A DNA stretch of 64,000 nucleotides from Limosilactobacillus frumenti DSM 13145 (GTDB lineage: Bacteria; Bacillota; Bacilli; Lactobacillales; Lactobacillaceae), in NCBI RefSeq assembly GCF_001436045.1, contig NZ_AZER01000025.1:22349-86348 (forward strand). The letters run 5' to 3'. Shown here in pieces: positions 16,796 through 25,854 of the stretch (within the stretch, counting starts at the first letter, position 1; the number at the start of each line of letters is the position of its first letter). A program made the translations under genes and the position numbers. Under the pieces are notes generated by a model. The model saw only the letters and a list, made by a program, of their open reading frames with translations. It was not told the DNA's origin and did no database searches.

Positions 16796-17233
16796 TTATG
16801 CCTTCTCATTTGTAAAATCAAAGTGATCGACTAAGTGAACGGTAACGTTAGAGCTATCTTGCAGTAGTTTAGCGACTGGACACCGTTTTTCAGCACGTGC
16901 CAACATCGCGTGGGCCGTTTGCCGATCAACCTGCGGAATTATTACCTGGGCATCTAGTTTGAATTGAAAGCCGGGATCATCAGTCAACATTGTGATGCCG
17001 ACCTGGACACTGCTCTCGTGTTTTAATCCCCGTCGATGTTCATCAGCTTCAATCGTTGCGTTCAAACAAGTTGCTAGTGCCAATCCAATCATCTGTTCCG
17101 GATTAGTTCCTGGATCACCTGAAATTGGGTTAGCTGTAGTTAATTGTAAATTCCCACCAGAAACAACTTTAACCGGGCCATGAATACCGACTCGATTTTC
17201 GACAACGGTATGATATAGTGCCTTCTCGCTCAT
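16796..17233 (-). CDS. OsmC/Ohr-family peroxidase
   Basis: 145 residues. The two redox cysteines are present: GLALATCLNATIEA (about residue 56) and EKRCPVAKLL (about 117), the hallmark of OsmC/Ohr thiol peroxidases that reduce organic hydroperoxides. AAGGAGGAAACCATC precedes ATG 17233. It is directly followed by lplA. In this family dihydrolipoyl groups on enzymes are the electron donor, so co-expression with a lipoate ligase makes functional sense. A weak cre-like sequence lies at 17250-17263. OsmC versus Ohr subtype is not settled. Confidence 0.9.
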   Translation of the reverse strand: MSEKALYHTVVENRVGIHGPVKVVSGGNLQLTTANPISGDPGTNPEQMIGLALATCLNATIEADEHRRGLKHESSVQVGITMLTDDPGFQFKLDAQVIIPQVDRQTAHAMLARAEKRCPVAKLLQDSSNVTVHLVDHFDFTNEKA

Positions 17234-17322
17234 GATGGTTTCCTCCTTAATTAAGCGTTTACATTTGTAATACTAGTCTAATGAGGGAGAATTGTCTATT
17301 ATTTAGGAATATCAATTAAAAC

Positions 17323-17359
17323 AAAAAGAACCTTCCCACTTAATTGCTGGGAAGGTTCC
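17323..17359 (-). terminator. Terminator of the 69-aa protein gene
   Basis: GAACCTTCCCA pairs perfectly with TGGGAAGGTTC over an 8-base loop; minus-strand RNA continues TTTTTGTTTT. Confidence 0.8.
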
Positions 17360-17384
17360 GAAAGTTAGCAGATCAGGTAATGAA

Positions 17385-17594
17385 TCAGACATTGAGTTCC
17401 TTGCCATACTCATTGTTGATTGTGTCAACAACGTCCTTGGCACTCATGTTGTCTTCAACAATTTCCTTGCCGTCACGTAAAGTGTACTTTACGTCGTCGC
17501 TCAGATTACTGAAGTCAACATCGTTACCCTTTGCATCAACAAAATCAAACTTCGAGTTTTGGAAGTTCTTAAGAGCATCTTCATTAATTTCCAT
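17385..17594 (-). CDS. Hypothetical small acidic protein (69 aa)
   Basis: 69 residues, strongly acidic, MEINEDALKNFQNSKFDFVD onward, no membrane segment, no motif I know. AAAGGAAG 8 bases before ATG 17594 and a terminator 26 bases after the stop support a separately transcribed real gene. Function unknown. Confidence 0.7.
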   Translation of the reverse strand: MEINEDALKNFQNSKFDFVDAKGNDVDFSNLSDDVKYTLRDGKEIVEDNMSAKDVVDTINNEYGKELNV

Positions 17595-17771
17595 GATTCA
17601 TGCTTCCTTTCATACTCTATTGTAATCTTTTTTCAAGTTAATGAACACTCTTTCTCTAATTATTCAATAAATTTATCAAATAAGTAGGTGTAGTTATTCT
17701 CCTGGGCCGTTAGTAATTGCTAATTGGTTAGATCCGCCTGATTACAGTTTTTATAATTTTACAGATTTTAA

Positions 17772-17818
17772 TTGACCTTTTAACATCAGGAGTTTTATTA
17801 TTTTTGTAATCGCTTACA
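17772..17818 (+). promoter_or_regulatory. Promoter with perfect cre site before the hydrolase gene
   Basis: TTGACC (17772-17777), 17 bases, TTATTA (17795-17800), immediately followed by TGTAATCGCTTACA at 17805-17818, a full match to TGNAANCGNTNNCA. A cre just after the -10 predicts repression by CcpA when preferred sugars are present. Confidence 0.7.
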
Positions 17819-17849
17819 TAATAGGCAGTACTGAGGAGTTACTTATTGA

Positions 17850-18686
17850 ATGAGTTTTTATAGTGAACAAATTGAAAAGATGATCGATTCAAATACGCCT
17901 GATTTACAGCTCCATACCATTACGAACTTGGCTCCAACACCCCAAGCCAACGTTATTGTTGTCCATGGATTAGCTGAATACGCCAAACGTTTTGATCCCC
18001 TAGCAAGTTACCTTGTCAAACACGATTGCAATGTCTTCCGCTATGATCAACTTGGTCACGGTGAAACAGAAGGCGAGCGTGGTTATATGAAATCACCAGC
18101 TGATCTGTATGACAACCTCAAAATTATTGTTGAACAAGTTAAAAATGAATACCCAGACTTACCACTGTTTGTGGTCGGCCACAGTATGGGCGGAGAAACG
18201 GTTCTCTTGTATGGTGCCAAGTATCCAAATACCGTGGATGGTTTAATTGTGACTGATCCCGTATCGATTGCAAAGGGACCAAGTAAAGTGCTAGGCGGTC
18301 CTTTAACTGGCGATGACCATGACCAAATTCCAAATGCCATCAATGGCGGTCTCGATTGCGATCAACGAGTAGTTGACAAGTACATTCATAATCCAGCGGT
18401 TCTCCACCAGTTAACTGTGGGGATCATGCGTCACGGTATTATGGATGGGGCCATGTACCTGCGTGATCATTTACAAGATATTACTGACCCAATTCTTTAT
18501 CTCCAGGGGTTAAAAGATGGTTTGATCAATTACCAAGATTCACTGGACGCCTACGCAATGATCTCTTCTGAAGATAAGGAACTCCATGTCTACCCATTTC
18601 TCATGCACGAAATTCTCAATGAAACTAATCGGAAGTGGGAAATCTATGATGAAATTATTCGGTGGATTAATAAACGCCGTTACTAA
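17850..18686 (+). CDS. Alpha/beta hydrolase, monoacylglycerol-lipase-like
   Basis: 278 residues. HGLAEYAKRF (oxyanion region, about residue 38), the nucleophile elbow GHSMGG (about 111-116), an Asp in LQGLKDGLIN and a C-terminal His in LMHEILNE form a Ser-Asp-His triad in the right order for the Hydrolase_4 (monoglyceride lipase-like) family. No signal peptide, so it is cytosolic. It probably hydrolyses acylglycerols or a similar ester; the true substrate is unknown. A perfect cre lies upstream and a strong terminator follows. Confidence 0.88.
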   Translation: MSFYSEQIEKMIDSNTPDLQLHTITNLAPTPQANVIVVHGLAEYAKRFDPLASYLVKHDCNVFRYDQLGHGETEGERGYMKSPADLYDNLKIIVEQVKNEYPDLPLFVVGHSMGGETVLLYGAKYPNTVDGLIVTDPVSIAKGPSKVLGGPLTGDDHDQIPNAINGGLDCDQRVVDKYIHNPAVLHQLTVGIMRHGIMDGAMYLRDHLQDITDPILYLQGLKDGLINYQDSLDAYAMISSEDKELHVYPFLMHEILNETNRKWEIYDEIIRWINKRRY

Positions 18687-18692
18687 ATACTG

Positions 18693-18739
18693 AAATAAAG
18701 AAGACGGTCCAAAATCAGTTTGGACCGTCTTCTTTATTT
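18693..18739. terminator. Bidirectional terminator
   Basis: A 21-bp perfect inverted repeat around a 5-base loop (AAATAAAGAAGACGGTCC and complement), shared by the hydrolase gene (+) and the converging 319-aa gene (-). Confidence 0.9.
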
Positions 18740-19693
18740 AACGGCAAAATGCTGATAACGAATGGTAGATCGACAGTAATGATTAATTCCCCAGTTAGGT
18801 CCGTGATAGCGATGGTAATAATGCAAAAAATCATGATATAGCAATGGTCTAGTAGCCAGTGGCACCCCTTGCCAACAACGCACATCGTCATCACCCGTCC
18901 GTACTAAGTCAATGTATACCCTCCGTTGTGGTGTCTGCCACCGTTGTTTAGCCCGGCGCCGAAGCTGATTATCCGGCGGTTGACGAACGTCGAGGTACTG
19001 GTGACTCCGCCGATCCTGCGGCCATAAACAGTATTGACCATGGGGAATACCATAATTAAACGATTCCGTATTGGCAATCTCTGCCAATTGTTCCTCCCGA
19101 TATTTAACAGGATCACTGATTACCCGGCCGTTAGCTGTCCATTGATACTGTTGCCATTCGCTAACGAACTGTTCGCTATCGATATCAATGATCAATTCAA
19201 TCATTCGAGCTGGACTTTCATGCCACGTCCAAGAGTTACGTACTAACTGAACTTTCATGTGTTGTGGGTAGGCAAAATCCTTTTGATAACGATTATGATA
19301 ACGGGCGTTGGTTGAGTAGTCCAATTTCAATTGGTGGTCGTTAGCAAAGTTCAACAAACGTTCATAATCTGTGTGGCCGCGGTAACTATGAAGATAGTTC
19401 AAATAAAACAAATCCAGATAAGCACGAAATAAGTGAATTTTATGTCCCAGTTCGTCTACCCGTAATCCACTTGTTGTTGGATAAACCTGGCGAACCTGAC
19501 TACGAAATTGACGAAAAAATGGCGCTAAGGGTGATATCTCCGTATCAGGCTCTACCAGATTAGTTGTTAATTGAAGAAAACCAAAACGATCAACCTTAAC
19601 ATGGAAATAATCATTAAGCAGTAGTTCTAATCGTTGACCTGGCGAACCCGACATTGCGTGGATTTGGTGCCAAGCTTGTTCAATTGTCAGCAT
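18734..19693 (-). CDS. Conserved-looking hypothetical protein (319 aa)
   Basis: 319 residues, soluble, rich in Tyr, His, Arg and Trp (for example FLHYYHRYHGPNWGIN near the end), no signal peptide and no catalytic motif I can name. It has the look of lactobacillus proteins of unknown function such as DUF3114, but I cannot confirm this. A ribosome site, GCGAGGTGATTGGGGA, lies before ATG 19693. Its stop is inside the shared terminator's 3' flank. Monocistronic. Confidence 0.7.
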   Translation of the reverse strand: MLTIEQAWHQIHAMSGSPGQRLELLLNDYFHVKVDRFGFLQLTTNLVEPDTEISPLAPFFRQFRSQVRQVYPTTSGLRVDELGHKIHLFRAYLDLFYLNYLHSYRGHTDYERLLNFANDHQLKLDYSTNARYHNRYQKDFAYPQHMKVQLVRNSWTWHESPARMIELIIDIDSEQFVSEWQQYQWTANGRVISDPVKYREEQLAEIANTESFNYGIPHGQYCLWPQDRRSHQYLDVRQPPDNQLRRRAKQRWQTPQRRVYIDLVRTGDDDVRCWQGVPLATRPLLYHDFLHYYHRYHGPNWGINHYCRSTIRYQHFAVK

Positions 19694-19852
19694 TCCCCAA
19701 TCACCTCGCTTTTACTCAATTTTACCTAGTAAAAATGAAAATTTTGTTGGTTATTAGCCAGGTTTTATCAATAATTTGACAGCAATTCATAAATTATGCA
19801 TAAATTAACTGGACCTCATCCCTTATTCTTGATAAGCTATGAGTGTATATTA

Positions 19853-19866
19853 TGAAAGCGCATTCA
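19853..19866 (+). promoter_or_regulatory. cre site before deoC
   Basis: TGAAAGCGCATTCA fits the cre form TGNAANCGNWNNCA completely. It lies 17 bases upstream of the deoC start codon, overlapping the likely transcript start, so CcpA would repress deoCB. Confidence 0.65.
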
Positions 19867-19882
19867 CAAAGGGGTTTTGAAG

Positions 19883-20557
19883 ATGAAATTAAGCCAAGCC
19901 GAATTAGCTAAATACATGGATCATACGATGCTGAAACCTGACGCTACTGCGGACATGATTGACCAGACAATCGCTGAAGCCCGGCACTACAATACCGCTT
20001 CCGTTTGTGTTAATCCCTACTGGGTTCACCGGGTCCACGAAGGATTAGCTGGAACAACTGTCAACACTTGCACCGTGGTTGGCTTCCCATTAGGAGCCAC
20101 TTCCACCGCCAGCAAAGTGTTTGAAACGAAACAAGCCCTGACCGATGGTGCCGATGAAATCGATATGGTGATTAATATTGGTGAACTCAAAAGTGGGCAC
20201 GACCAAGCGGTAGAACATGATATTCGCGCGGTTGTCGAAGCGACTCACGCCCACGGTAAAATTTTGAAGGTCATCATTGAAACCTGCCTATTAACTGATG
20301 CAGAAAAAGTTAAGGCTTGCCAGCTGGTTGTTAAGGCCGGTGCTGACTTTGTTAAAACTTCTACTGGCTTCTCCACCGCTGGAGCGAAGGTCGCGGACGT
20401 CAAACTAATGCGGCAAACTGTTGGTCCCGACTTTAAGATCAAGGCTGCCGGTGGTATCCACAGTTTGGCAGAAGCATACGCCATGATTGAAGCCGGCGCT
20501 AACCGTTTAGGTGTTTCGGCCGCTGTTAAAATTCTTCAAGAAGCTGCACAACAATAA
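19883..20557 (+). CDS. deoC: Deoxyribose-phosphate aldolase
   Basis: 224 residues. [10 protein letters not shown] at the start, [19 protein letters not shown], the catalytic Lys in KVIIETC, and the Schiff-base Lys in FVKTSTGFS (about residue 158) with IKAAGGI are DeoC signatures. It splits 2-deoxyribose 5-phosphate into acetaldehyde and glyceraldehyde 3-phosphate. ATG 19883 follows AAGGGG by 8 bases; a TTG two codons earlier is less likely. It is co-transcribed with deoB, and a cre upstream links deoxynucleoside use to carbon supply. Confidence 0.96.
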   Translation: MKLSQAELAKYMDHTMLKPDATADMIDQTIAEARHYNTASVCVNPYWVHRVHEGLAGTTVNTCTVVGFPLGATSTASKVFETKQALTDGADEIDMVINIGELKSGHDQAVEHDIRAVVEATHAHGKILKVIIETCLLTDAEKVKACQLVVKAGADFVKTSTGFSTAGAKVADVKLMRQTVGPDFKIKAAGGIHSLAEAYAMIEAGANRLGVSAAVKILQEAAQQ

Positions 20558-20572
20558 TGAGGAGTGATCATA

Positions 20573-21766
20573 ATGGCTTATAAACGGGTCTTTGTAATTG
20601 TAATGGATTCAGTGGGAACTGGTGCTGCTGCCGATGCCGCTAAGTTTGATGATGTTGGTGCTGATACCTTAGGCCACGTGGGTGAGGCTTATCAGGGAAA
20701 GTTGCATTTACCAAATTTAGCTAAACTTGGTCTCAGTAACTTGCGCAATACCCCAATTGAAGGCGTACCAGTTGCTAATCCGGCAATCGGTGATTTTGGT
20801 AAAATGGCTGAGATCTCAACTGGTAAGGACAGTATGAATGGTCATTGGGAAATGATGGGGCTCCCCGTTACTAAGCCGCTCTCCTTCTTCCCCAACGGTT
20901 TCCCACAAGAAATCATTGATAAGATTGAACACTTCTCTGGTCGTAAGGTAATCGTCAATAAGCCTTATTCCGGCACCCAAATCATCCATGATTACGGTGA
21001 ACGACAAATGAAGACTGGTGAATTAATCCTGTATACTTCTGGCGATTCTGTGATGCAAATTGCTGCTCACGAAGATATCATCCCCGTGGAAGAACTATAC
21101 AAGATCTGTCGATACGCGCGGACCTTACTGAATGGTCCAAAGTATATTGTTGGTCGGGTTATTGCCCGTCCTTATATTGGACCAGACAAAGACCACTTTA
21201 CCCGGACTGCGAACCGGCATGACTTTGGCCTGAAGCCAACTGGTAAAACCGACCTCAACCGTCTTCATGACGCCGGTTATAAAGTGATTGCTATCGGTAA
21301 AATCAACGATATTTTCTCCGGTTCTGGGATCGATCAAGCCTTCCATAACGAAAGCAATATGGACGGGATGGACCACGTCGATGAAGTCATGAAACAGAAC
21401 TTCACTGGTTTTTGCTTTACTAACCTCGTTGACTTTGATGCCATGTATGGTCACCGTCGTAATCCAATTGGTTTTGGGCAAGCCTTAATGGACTTTGATC
21501 AGCGACTTGGGACGGTCCTTGATGAAATGAAGCCCGACGACCTCCTAATGATCACTGCTGACCACGGAAACGACCCCGGTTTCCGCGGAACCGACCATAC
21601 CCGGGAAAACGTTCCGTTGTTAGCATATTCCCCATCAATGAAAAATAGTGGTCAATCACTAGGAACCCGTTCGACCTTTGCCGACCTAGGTGCTACGATA
21701 TTGGACAACTTTAATGTCCCAGCTGAACTGGGGACCAGTTTCTACGACCAAATCAGCAACAAATAA
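20573..21766 (+). CDS. deoB: Phosphopentomutase
   Basis: 397 residues, normal for DeoB of the alkaline-phosphatase superfamily: metal-binding [12 protein letters not shown] near the start, [13 protein letters not shown] (about residues 88-100) and [11 protein letters not shown] with GTDHTRE near the end. It interconverts (deoxy)ribose 1- and 5-phosphate and feeds DeoC. GAGGAGTG lies 6 bases before ATG 20573, which is 15 bases after the deoC stop. A nucleoside phosphorylase is not in the window. Confidence 0.96.
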   Translation: MAYKRVFVIVMDSVGTGAAADAAKFDDVGADTLGHVGEAYQGKLHLPNLAKLGLSNLRNTPIEGVPVANPAIGDFGKMAEISTGKDSMNGHWEMMGLPVTKPLSFFPNGFPQEIIDKIEHFSGRKVIVNKPYSGTQIIHDYGERQMKTGELILYTSGDSVMQIAAHEDIIPVEELYKICRYARTLLNGPKYIVGRVIARPYIGPDKDHFTRTANRHDFGLKPTGKTDLNRLHDAGYKVIAIGKINDIFSGSGIDQAFHNESNMDGMDHVDEVMKQNFTGFCFTNLVDFDAMYGHRRNPIGFGQALMDFDQRLGTVLDEMKPDDLLMITADHGNDPGFRGTDHTRENVPLLAYSPSMKNSGQSLGTRSTFADLGATILDNFNVPAELGTSFYDQISNK

Positions 21767-21778
21767 GGGCCATCCTAT

Positions 21779-21807
21779 TTAACACCGTTCCTTTCCGCCT
21801 CTATAAT
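21779..21807 (+). promoter_or_regulatory. Promoter of the 94-aa protein gene
   Basis: TTAACA, 17-base spacer, perfect TATAAT (21802-21807), 34 bases before the start codon. Confidence 0.65.
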
Positions 21808-21840
21808 GGAATTAGAGTCTATAGGAAGGGAAGTCTGATA

Positions 21841-22125
21841 ATGAAAGCAATGACAATTAAAGCATTGTTGAAGTTAATGAAAAAAGACAAGGTTGAGATT
21901 GATCCAGAAAATAAGGGTGAAATTAACTACGTGTTTAAAATCAACCACCATCCCTTCGGTCATTTAGATCAATATGGTGACTTATATCTGAATACTTACG
22001 CTGAAACTATTTCACGTCCATTGAGCATTGGTAAAACGGTCATTGATCGCTGGGTAAATAATGCGGTGAAAGGATTTCGTATTAACTTACGGCGAATTAA
22101 TAAATGGACGACAGAAAAGTATTAA
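21841..22125 (+). CDS. Hypothetical protein (94 aa)
   Basis: 94 residues, basic, starts MKAMTIKALLKLMKKDKVEI, no membrane segment and no known motif. It has its own promoter, a ribosome site (ATAGGAAGGGAAG) and a strong terminator 7 bases after the stop, so it is very probably a real single gene. Function unknown. Confidence 0.7.
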   Translation: MKAMTIKALLKLMKKDKVEIDPENKGEINYVFKINHHPFGHLDQYGDLYLNTYAETISRPLSIGKTVIDRWVNNAVKGFRINLRRINKWTTEKY

Positions 22126-22131
22126 TTCTTG

Positions 22132-22178
22132 ATAAAAGCGCCAGCTAACTGCAAATACAGTTAACTGGCGCTTTTATT
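22132..22178. terminator. Bidirectional terminator
   Basis: A 20-bp stem with one mismatch (ATAAAAGCGCCAGCTAACTG and complement) over a 6-base loop; serves the 94-aa gene (+) and the AEC permease gene (-). Confidence 0.85.
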
Positions 22179-22187
22179 TGCTGAATA

Positions 22188-23111
22188 TTAAAATTTAACC
22201 ATTAACATGAAGAAGGCCATCGTCACAATAGCAAACACCGTTGAATAAAACTGGGTTGCCGCAATTTCTGTTTCATTAACCCGGTAACGAATAGCCAAAA
22301 TAGTTGGAATTGCCGCGGTTGGAATTGCTAAGGTGACAACAACTACTTTAACTAGTTCAGTTGGAACCTTAAATACTAACATCAATCCCCAAATTACTAG
22401 TGGGACTAACAAATTACGGCAAAAGACATTGACAGCAATTTGTTTGGTCAACTTCAGCTCATGACTGAATAGAATGATCCCGGTAGCAAACATTGCTAAC
22501 CCACCTGCGCTTTGGCCAAGCGTGGTGAAAGTAGGTACCAGTAACTTTGGCAGCTGACAACCACATAAAGCTAAAATAAATGCTAACAAAGCTGAAAAAA
22601 CCAATGGTTGCTTAAGGGTCCGCAAAACGCGTCGCCCTAAGGAATCATTTTCGCCCTTCACTAAAGACATTTGCCAAAACACAACTGGTACTAAAATAAC
22701 GTTCATTAACAGACTGGAGATCCCAATATCAATGGCAGCAACTGATTCAGCGAACAGCAGTGGTAAAACCGCCGAACCAATAAAAGGTACTGATGGTGCT
22801 GCTAAGGACATCGAGCGGAGGATAGCGACTGGACGTTCCACTTTGCTAGCCCGCATCACGAGCCAAAAGACAAAGTAAGCACCAATCATCCCGACTAGAA
22901 TCCATACAACCAATGGAATATCCGCAATAATCACTTTCCGTGGTGTTTTTAAAATTCCAGCAAAAATACTCATTGGTAATGCATAACGTAAAACTAGTCG
23001 CGTAAGTTGTTGACTATCATGGCTGTCGAAGTCACCTACTTTGCCGGCTAGAATACCCAAACCAATGGTAACGACAATTGGCAACAATGCAAAAACAAGG
23101 GTAACTAGCAT
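22188..23111 (-). CDS. AEC-family permease (auxin efflux carrier / malate permease type)
   Basis: 307 residues with about ten hydrophobic helices, MLVTLVFALLPIVVTIGLGI at the start. The two-half layout and the GxxLP-like segments fit the AEC family, which in lactobacilli includes malate permease MleP. There is no malolactic enzyme gene next to it, so the substrate is open. AGGAGATTGAAAAT precedes ATG 23111. Monocistronic, ends at a shared terminator. Confidence 0.82.
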   Translation of the reverse strand: MLVTLVFALLPIVVTIGLGILAGKVGDFDSHDSQQLTRLVLRYALPMSIFAGILKTPRKVIIADIPLVVWILVGMIGAYFVFWLVMRASKVERPVAILRSMSLAAPSVPFIGSAVLPLLFAESVAAIDIGISSLLMNVILVPVVFWQMSLVKGENDSLGRRVLRTLKQPLVFSALLAFILALCGCQLPKLLVPTFTTLGQSAGGLAMFATGIILFSHELKLTKQIAVNVFCRNLLVPLVIWGLMLVFKVPTELVKVVVVTLAIPTAAIPTILAIRYRVNETEIAATQFYSTVFAIVTMAFFMLMVKF

Positions 23112-23316
23112 ATTTTCAATCTCCTCTCTGCTTATGCAGGAATTGAGTTCTATTTTGCCAAATTATATTAAAAAGTAAATAGAAAATTATAAATTGATTA
23201 GAAAAATAAGAAGCTACTGTTATTAATATTTATTATTAAGCGTTAATACCTATTGATGATGGTGATTACGTCTTTAAATCTTTAAAAATTAATTATAAGT
23301 TTCTCAGAAAAATCTC

Positions 23317-23345
23317 TTGACTTTTGTTTTTCACCGCCTTATATT
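23317..23345 (+). promoter_or_regulatory. Promoter of the brnQ T-box transcript
   Basis: TTGACT (23317-23322), 17-base spacer, TATATT (23340-23345), just upstream of the T-box leader. Confidence 0.75.
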
Positions 23346-23369
23346 AATTGCAACATCAAATAACGGTTT

Positions 23370-23640
23370 TGAAACACAGTGAATAGGAGAGTAATTTTCT
23401 TATCATTACGCAGCGAGCCTAAGTAAGTGCAAGTTAGGCAAATGATAATTAAACGAAAGTAGCCTATGAGTGACTAGGGCGACATTGAGGAGTCTTAGTC
23501 GGGAGCGCCCGTTACAGCGCCAACGTATCTGATTTATCATGTACGGGGTAAGGTATCACTAGTGATGGTGGTATGAATAAAGGTGGTAACACGCGCAAGC
23601 GTCCTTTTTAAGCAATTGCTTAAGGAGGGCGCTTTTTTCA
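23370..23640 (+). promoter_or_regulatory. T-box riboswitch, probably valine-specific, before brnQ
   Basis: The leader has all main T-box parts. Stem I is closed by ATAGG/CCTAT, with an AGTA element at 5' (GAGAGTAAT) and AACGAAA on the 3' side of the specifier loop; the following codon GTA (23459-23461) plus a purine is the specifier, so tRNA-Val. The antiterminator contains AGGTGGTAACACGCG (23581-23595), the T-box sequence, followed by a terminator (GCGTCCTTTTTAAGC with its complement, then TTTTTT, 23599-23638). Uncharged tRNA-Val should switch brnQ on. The specifier call rests on alignment by eye with the B. subtilis glyQS leader. Confidence 0.88.
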
Positions 23641-23679
23641 TACCGTTATTCGATAAATTTTTACAAAGGAATGGTAATT

Positions 23680-25056
23680 ATGATGAGTGACAAGTTGAAT
23701 TTTAAACGAACAATTATTACTGCTTCACTAATTTTTGGGATGCTCTTTGGTGCTGGTAATTTAATTTTTCCTGTTCATCTCGGACAAATGGCAGGTGCTC
23801 ACTGGTTAACCGCGAGTAGTGGCTTTCTGATTTCTGGTGTTTTAATTCCGCTAATGGCTTTACTGGCGATTAGTATTACCCGCTCAAATGGTATTTATGA
23901 CCTGGCAAAACCTAATGGCCGCCGTTATGCTTTAATTTTTCTAATTTTAATTCACGCCACCTTAGGACCATTATTTGCTACTCCCCGGACAGCGACAGTT
24001 CCATATACAATTGGCATTGCGCCCCATTTATCGGCGAGTAATAACTCCATTGGCTTATTGATTTATTCTGCAATCTTCTTTGGGCTAACCTACTACTTCT
24101 CTACCCGACAAGGGCGGATTACCACCCTCATTGGTAAATTGCTGAATCCCCTTTTTCTCCTGTTATTATTATCCATTTTCTTACTCGCTTTCTTAAATCC
24201 AATGGGGACGACTGAAAATACGCCATTAACTACGCCTTACCTCCACGCTGCTTTCTCAAACGGTTTTCTGCAGGGCTATAACACAATGGACGGCTTAGCT
24301 TCACTGGCCTTTGGAATTACTGTTATTACGGCCATTAAATCATTTGGCATCCACAAGCAACGAACCATTTCCCTAGCAACTGCCAAAAGCGGCATGATTG
24401 GCTTAGCTGGTATTGGCTTAATCTACTTAAGCCTGACCTGGCTCGGTGCCACTAGCCTCCACCACTTTAAGTTAGCTGCCAATGGCGGCACCACGTTAGC
24501 ACAAATTGCCCATTACTACATGGGAGCTACTGGTGACGCGTTGTTAGCCACCTTGGCCACTATTACCTGTATGACAAGTGCAATGGGCTTGGTAATTGCC
24601 TTCTCCCAAGATTTTCATCGTCGTTTCCCCCGGATTTCATATAAAGCTTTCCTGCGTTTCAACTGTTTGCTTTCATTCACGATTGCTAACTTGGGACTGA
24701 ATCAAATTATTGCTTGGTCGACACCAGTTCTCATGTTCTTGTATCCTTTAGCAATTACCTTAATCATTCTCGGGATCACTTCACCCCTCTTTCACAACGA
24801 CCCATTAGTTTACCGCATTACTACTGGGTTAACTTTAATTCCGGCTTTCTTTGACATGCTGAATGCATTACCTGCTTCCATTCATAATTGGGCATTTACC
24901 CAAGGATTGTTAGGATTTGCTCAACATTACTTCCCATTCTTTAACAATGGCTTCGGATGGTTGAGTTTTGGGATTGCTGGAATGCTACTGGGATTAACTT
25001 GTCACTTTTTTAATCATCAAAAAGCAGTTAATAGTTCTTTAGAGAAGAACCAATAA
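23680..25056 (+). CDS. brnQ: Branched-chain amino acid:cation symporter BrnQ
   Basis: 458 residues with about 12 hydrophobic helices. FGAGNLIFPVHLGQMAG near the N-terminus is the BrnQ/LIVCS signature and GPLFATPRTATVPYTIG follows near residue 95. It imports Leu, Ile and Val with Na+ or H+. Start ATG 23680 is 9 bases after AAAGGA; ATG 23683 is also possible. A T-box with a Val specifier directly upstream supports a role in valine supply. Confidence 0.93.
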   Translation: MMSDKLNFKRTIITASLIFGMLFGAGNLIFPVHLGQMAGAHWLTASSGFLISGVLIPLMALLAISITRSNGIYDLAKPNGRRYALIFLILIHATLGPLFATPRTATVPYTIGIAPHLSASNNSIGLLIYSAIFFGLTYYFSTRQGRITTLIGKLLNPLFLLLLLSIFLLAFLNPMGTTENTPLTTPYLHAAFSNGFLQGYNTMDGLASLAFGITVITAIKSFGIHKQRTISLATAKSGMIGLAGIGLIYLSLTWLGATSLHHFKLAANGGTTLAQIAHYYMGATGDALLATLATITCMTSAMGLVIAFSQDFHRRFPRISYKAFLRFNCLLSFTIANLGLNQIIAWSTPVLMFLYPLAITLIILGITSPLFHNDPLVYRITTGLTLIPAFFDMLNALPASIHNWAFTQGLLGFAQHYFPFFNNGFGWLSFGIAGMLLGLTCHFFNHQKAVNSSLEKNQ

Positions 25057-25114
25057 AAGGAGCCGTGACAGAAACCATTTATGTCTTTTTCTTCACGCCC
25101 CCGCAAATATAAAT

Positions 25115-25151
25115 AGGGCTCTAGCGTTCGGATTGAACACTAGAGCCCTTT
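25115..25151. terminator. Terminator after brnQ
   Basis: AGGGCTCTAG pairs perfectly with CTAGAGCCCT, then TTTCG. It could also end minus-strand transcripts of the frameshifted gene that stops at 25178. Confidence 0.7.
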
Positions 25152-25177
25152 CGTACTGTGCTGTAGCATTTCTATAT

Positions 25178-25824
25178 TTATGCGTTAATAACGGTGATCC
25201 GTTCACGGTGGTGTTGTGGCTTCACAATTTCATTGACAATCAGTTTTGCCATGGTGCCTGAAGTAACTTTCGACGCTCCCTTGTCGTCAAATAAAAGGTC
25301 ATCCCCACCAATAACATAACCAGTAGCAGGGCCCTCTTCAAAGGTCATCGATGGCGAAATGCCAAGCCAATCCGCATTGTTTACCGTTGCCAGGTATTCT
25401 AATTCCTTAAATTGCTGCTTAGGTGTATTAATCCATTTATCAGCACCTGGTACCTTTGCAATATCGTCAACAAAGCGGTGCCGGTCTTGTCCTGTTAATA
25501 AGCTGCCTGCTCCCAGGATAAAGATGATCGCATATTAGTATTAGCCGCAACTTGAACCAGCTTTTGAGCCAACGTTACTTGCTGCTCCGCATGCTGAGGG
25601 CCAGGGTTAAAAGCATCTACCAATACGTCAAATTTTGCTAGCTGCTGGTTATCCAGGGCTAAAACATCTTTAACGATCAACTGGGCACTATTTCCTAAAA
25701 CTTCCTTTGCTCGTTTTTCATGACGAACTATTCCAGTAACTGTAAGCCCACTGGTCAGCGTCGCCAGGTGATAAATGGCTTGTCCTGCCATTCCTGAAGC
25801 ACCAATAATTCCGACTTTTGTCAT
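25178..25824 (-). pseudogene. NAD(P)-binding oxidoreductase (YwnB-like), frameshifted
   Basis: Two frames join into one ~215-residue NAD(P)H-binding protein. The first (from ATG 25824) starts MTKVGIIGASGMAGQAIYHL and runs off into a stop just after NTNMRSS. From about 25530 the next frame continues IIFILGAGSLLTGQDRHRF, LGISPSMTFEEGPATGY and ends near ERITVINA at 25178. Total length is 647 bases, i.e. one base short of a whole number of codons, consistent with a single-base deletion near 25525-25535. Family: extended-type NAD(P)H-binding SDRs such as YwnB. An intact relative lies at 58697-59347. Confidence 0.85.
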
Positions 25825-25854
25825 TATGATTTCCTCCTTAATTCAAGGTCGATC

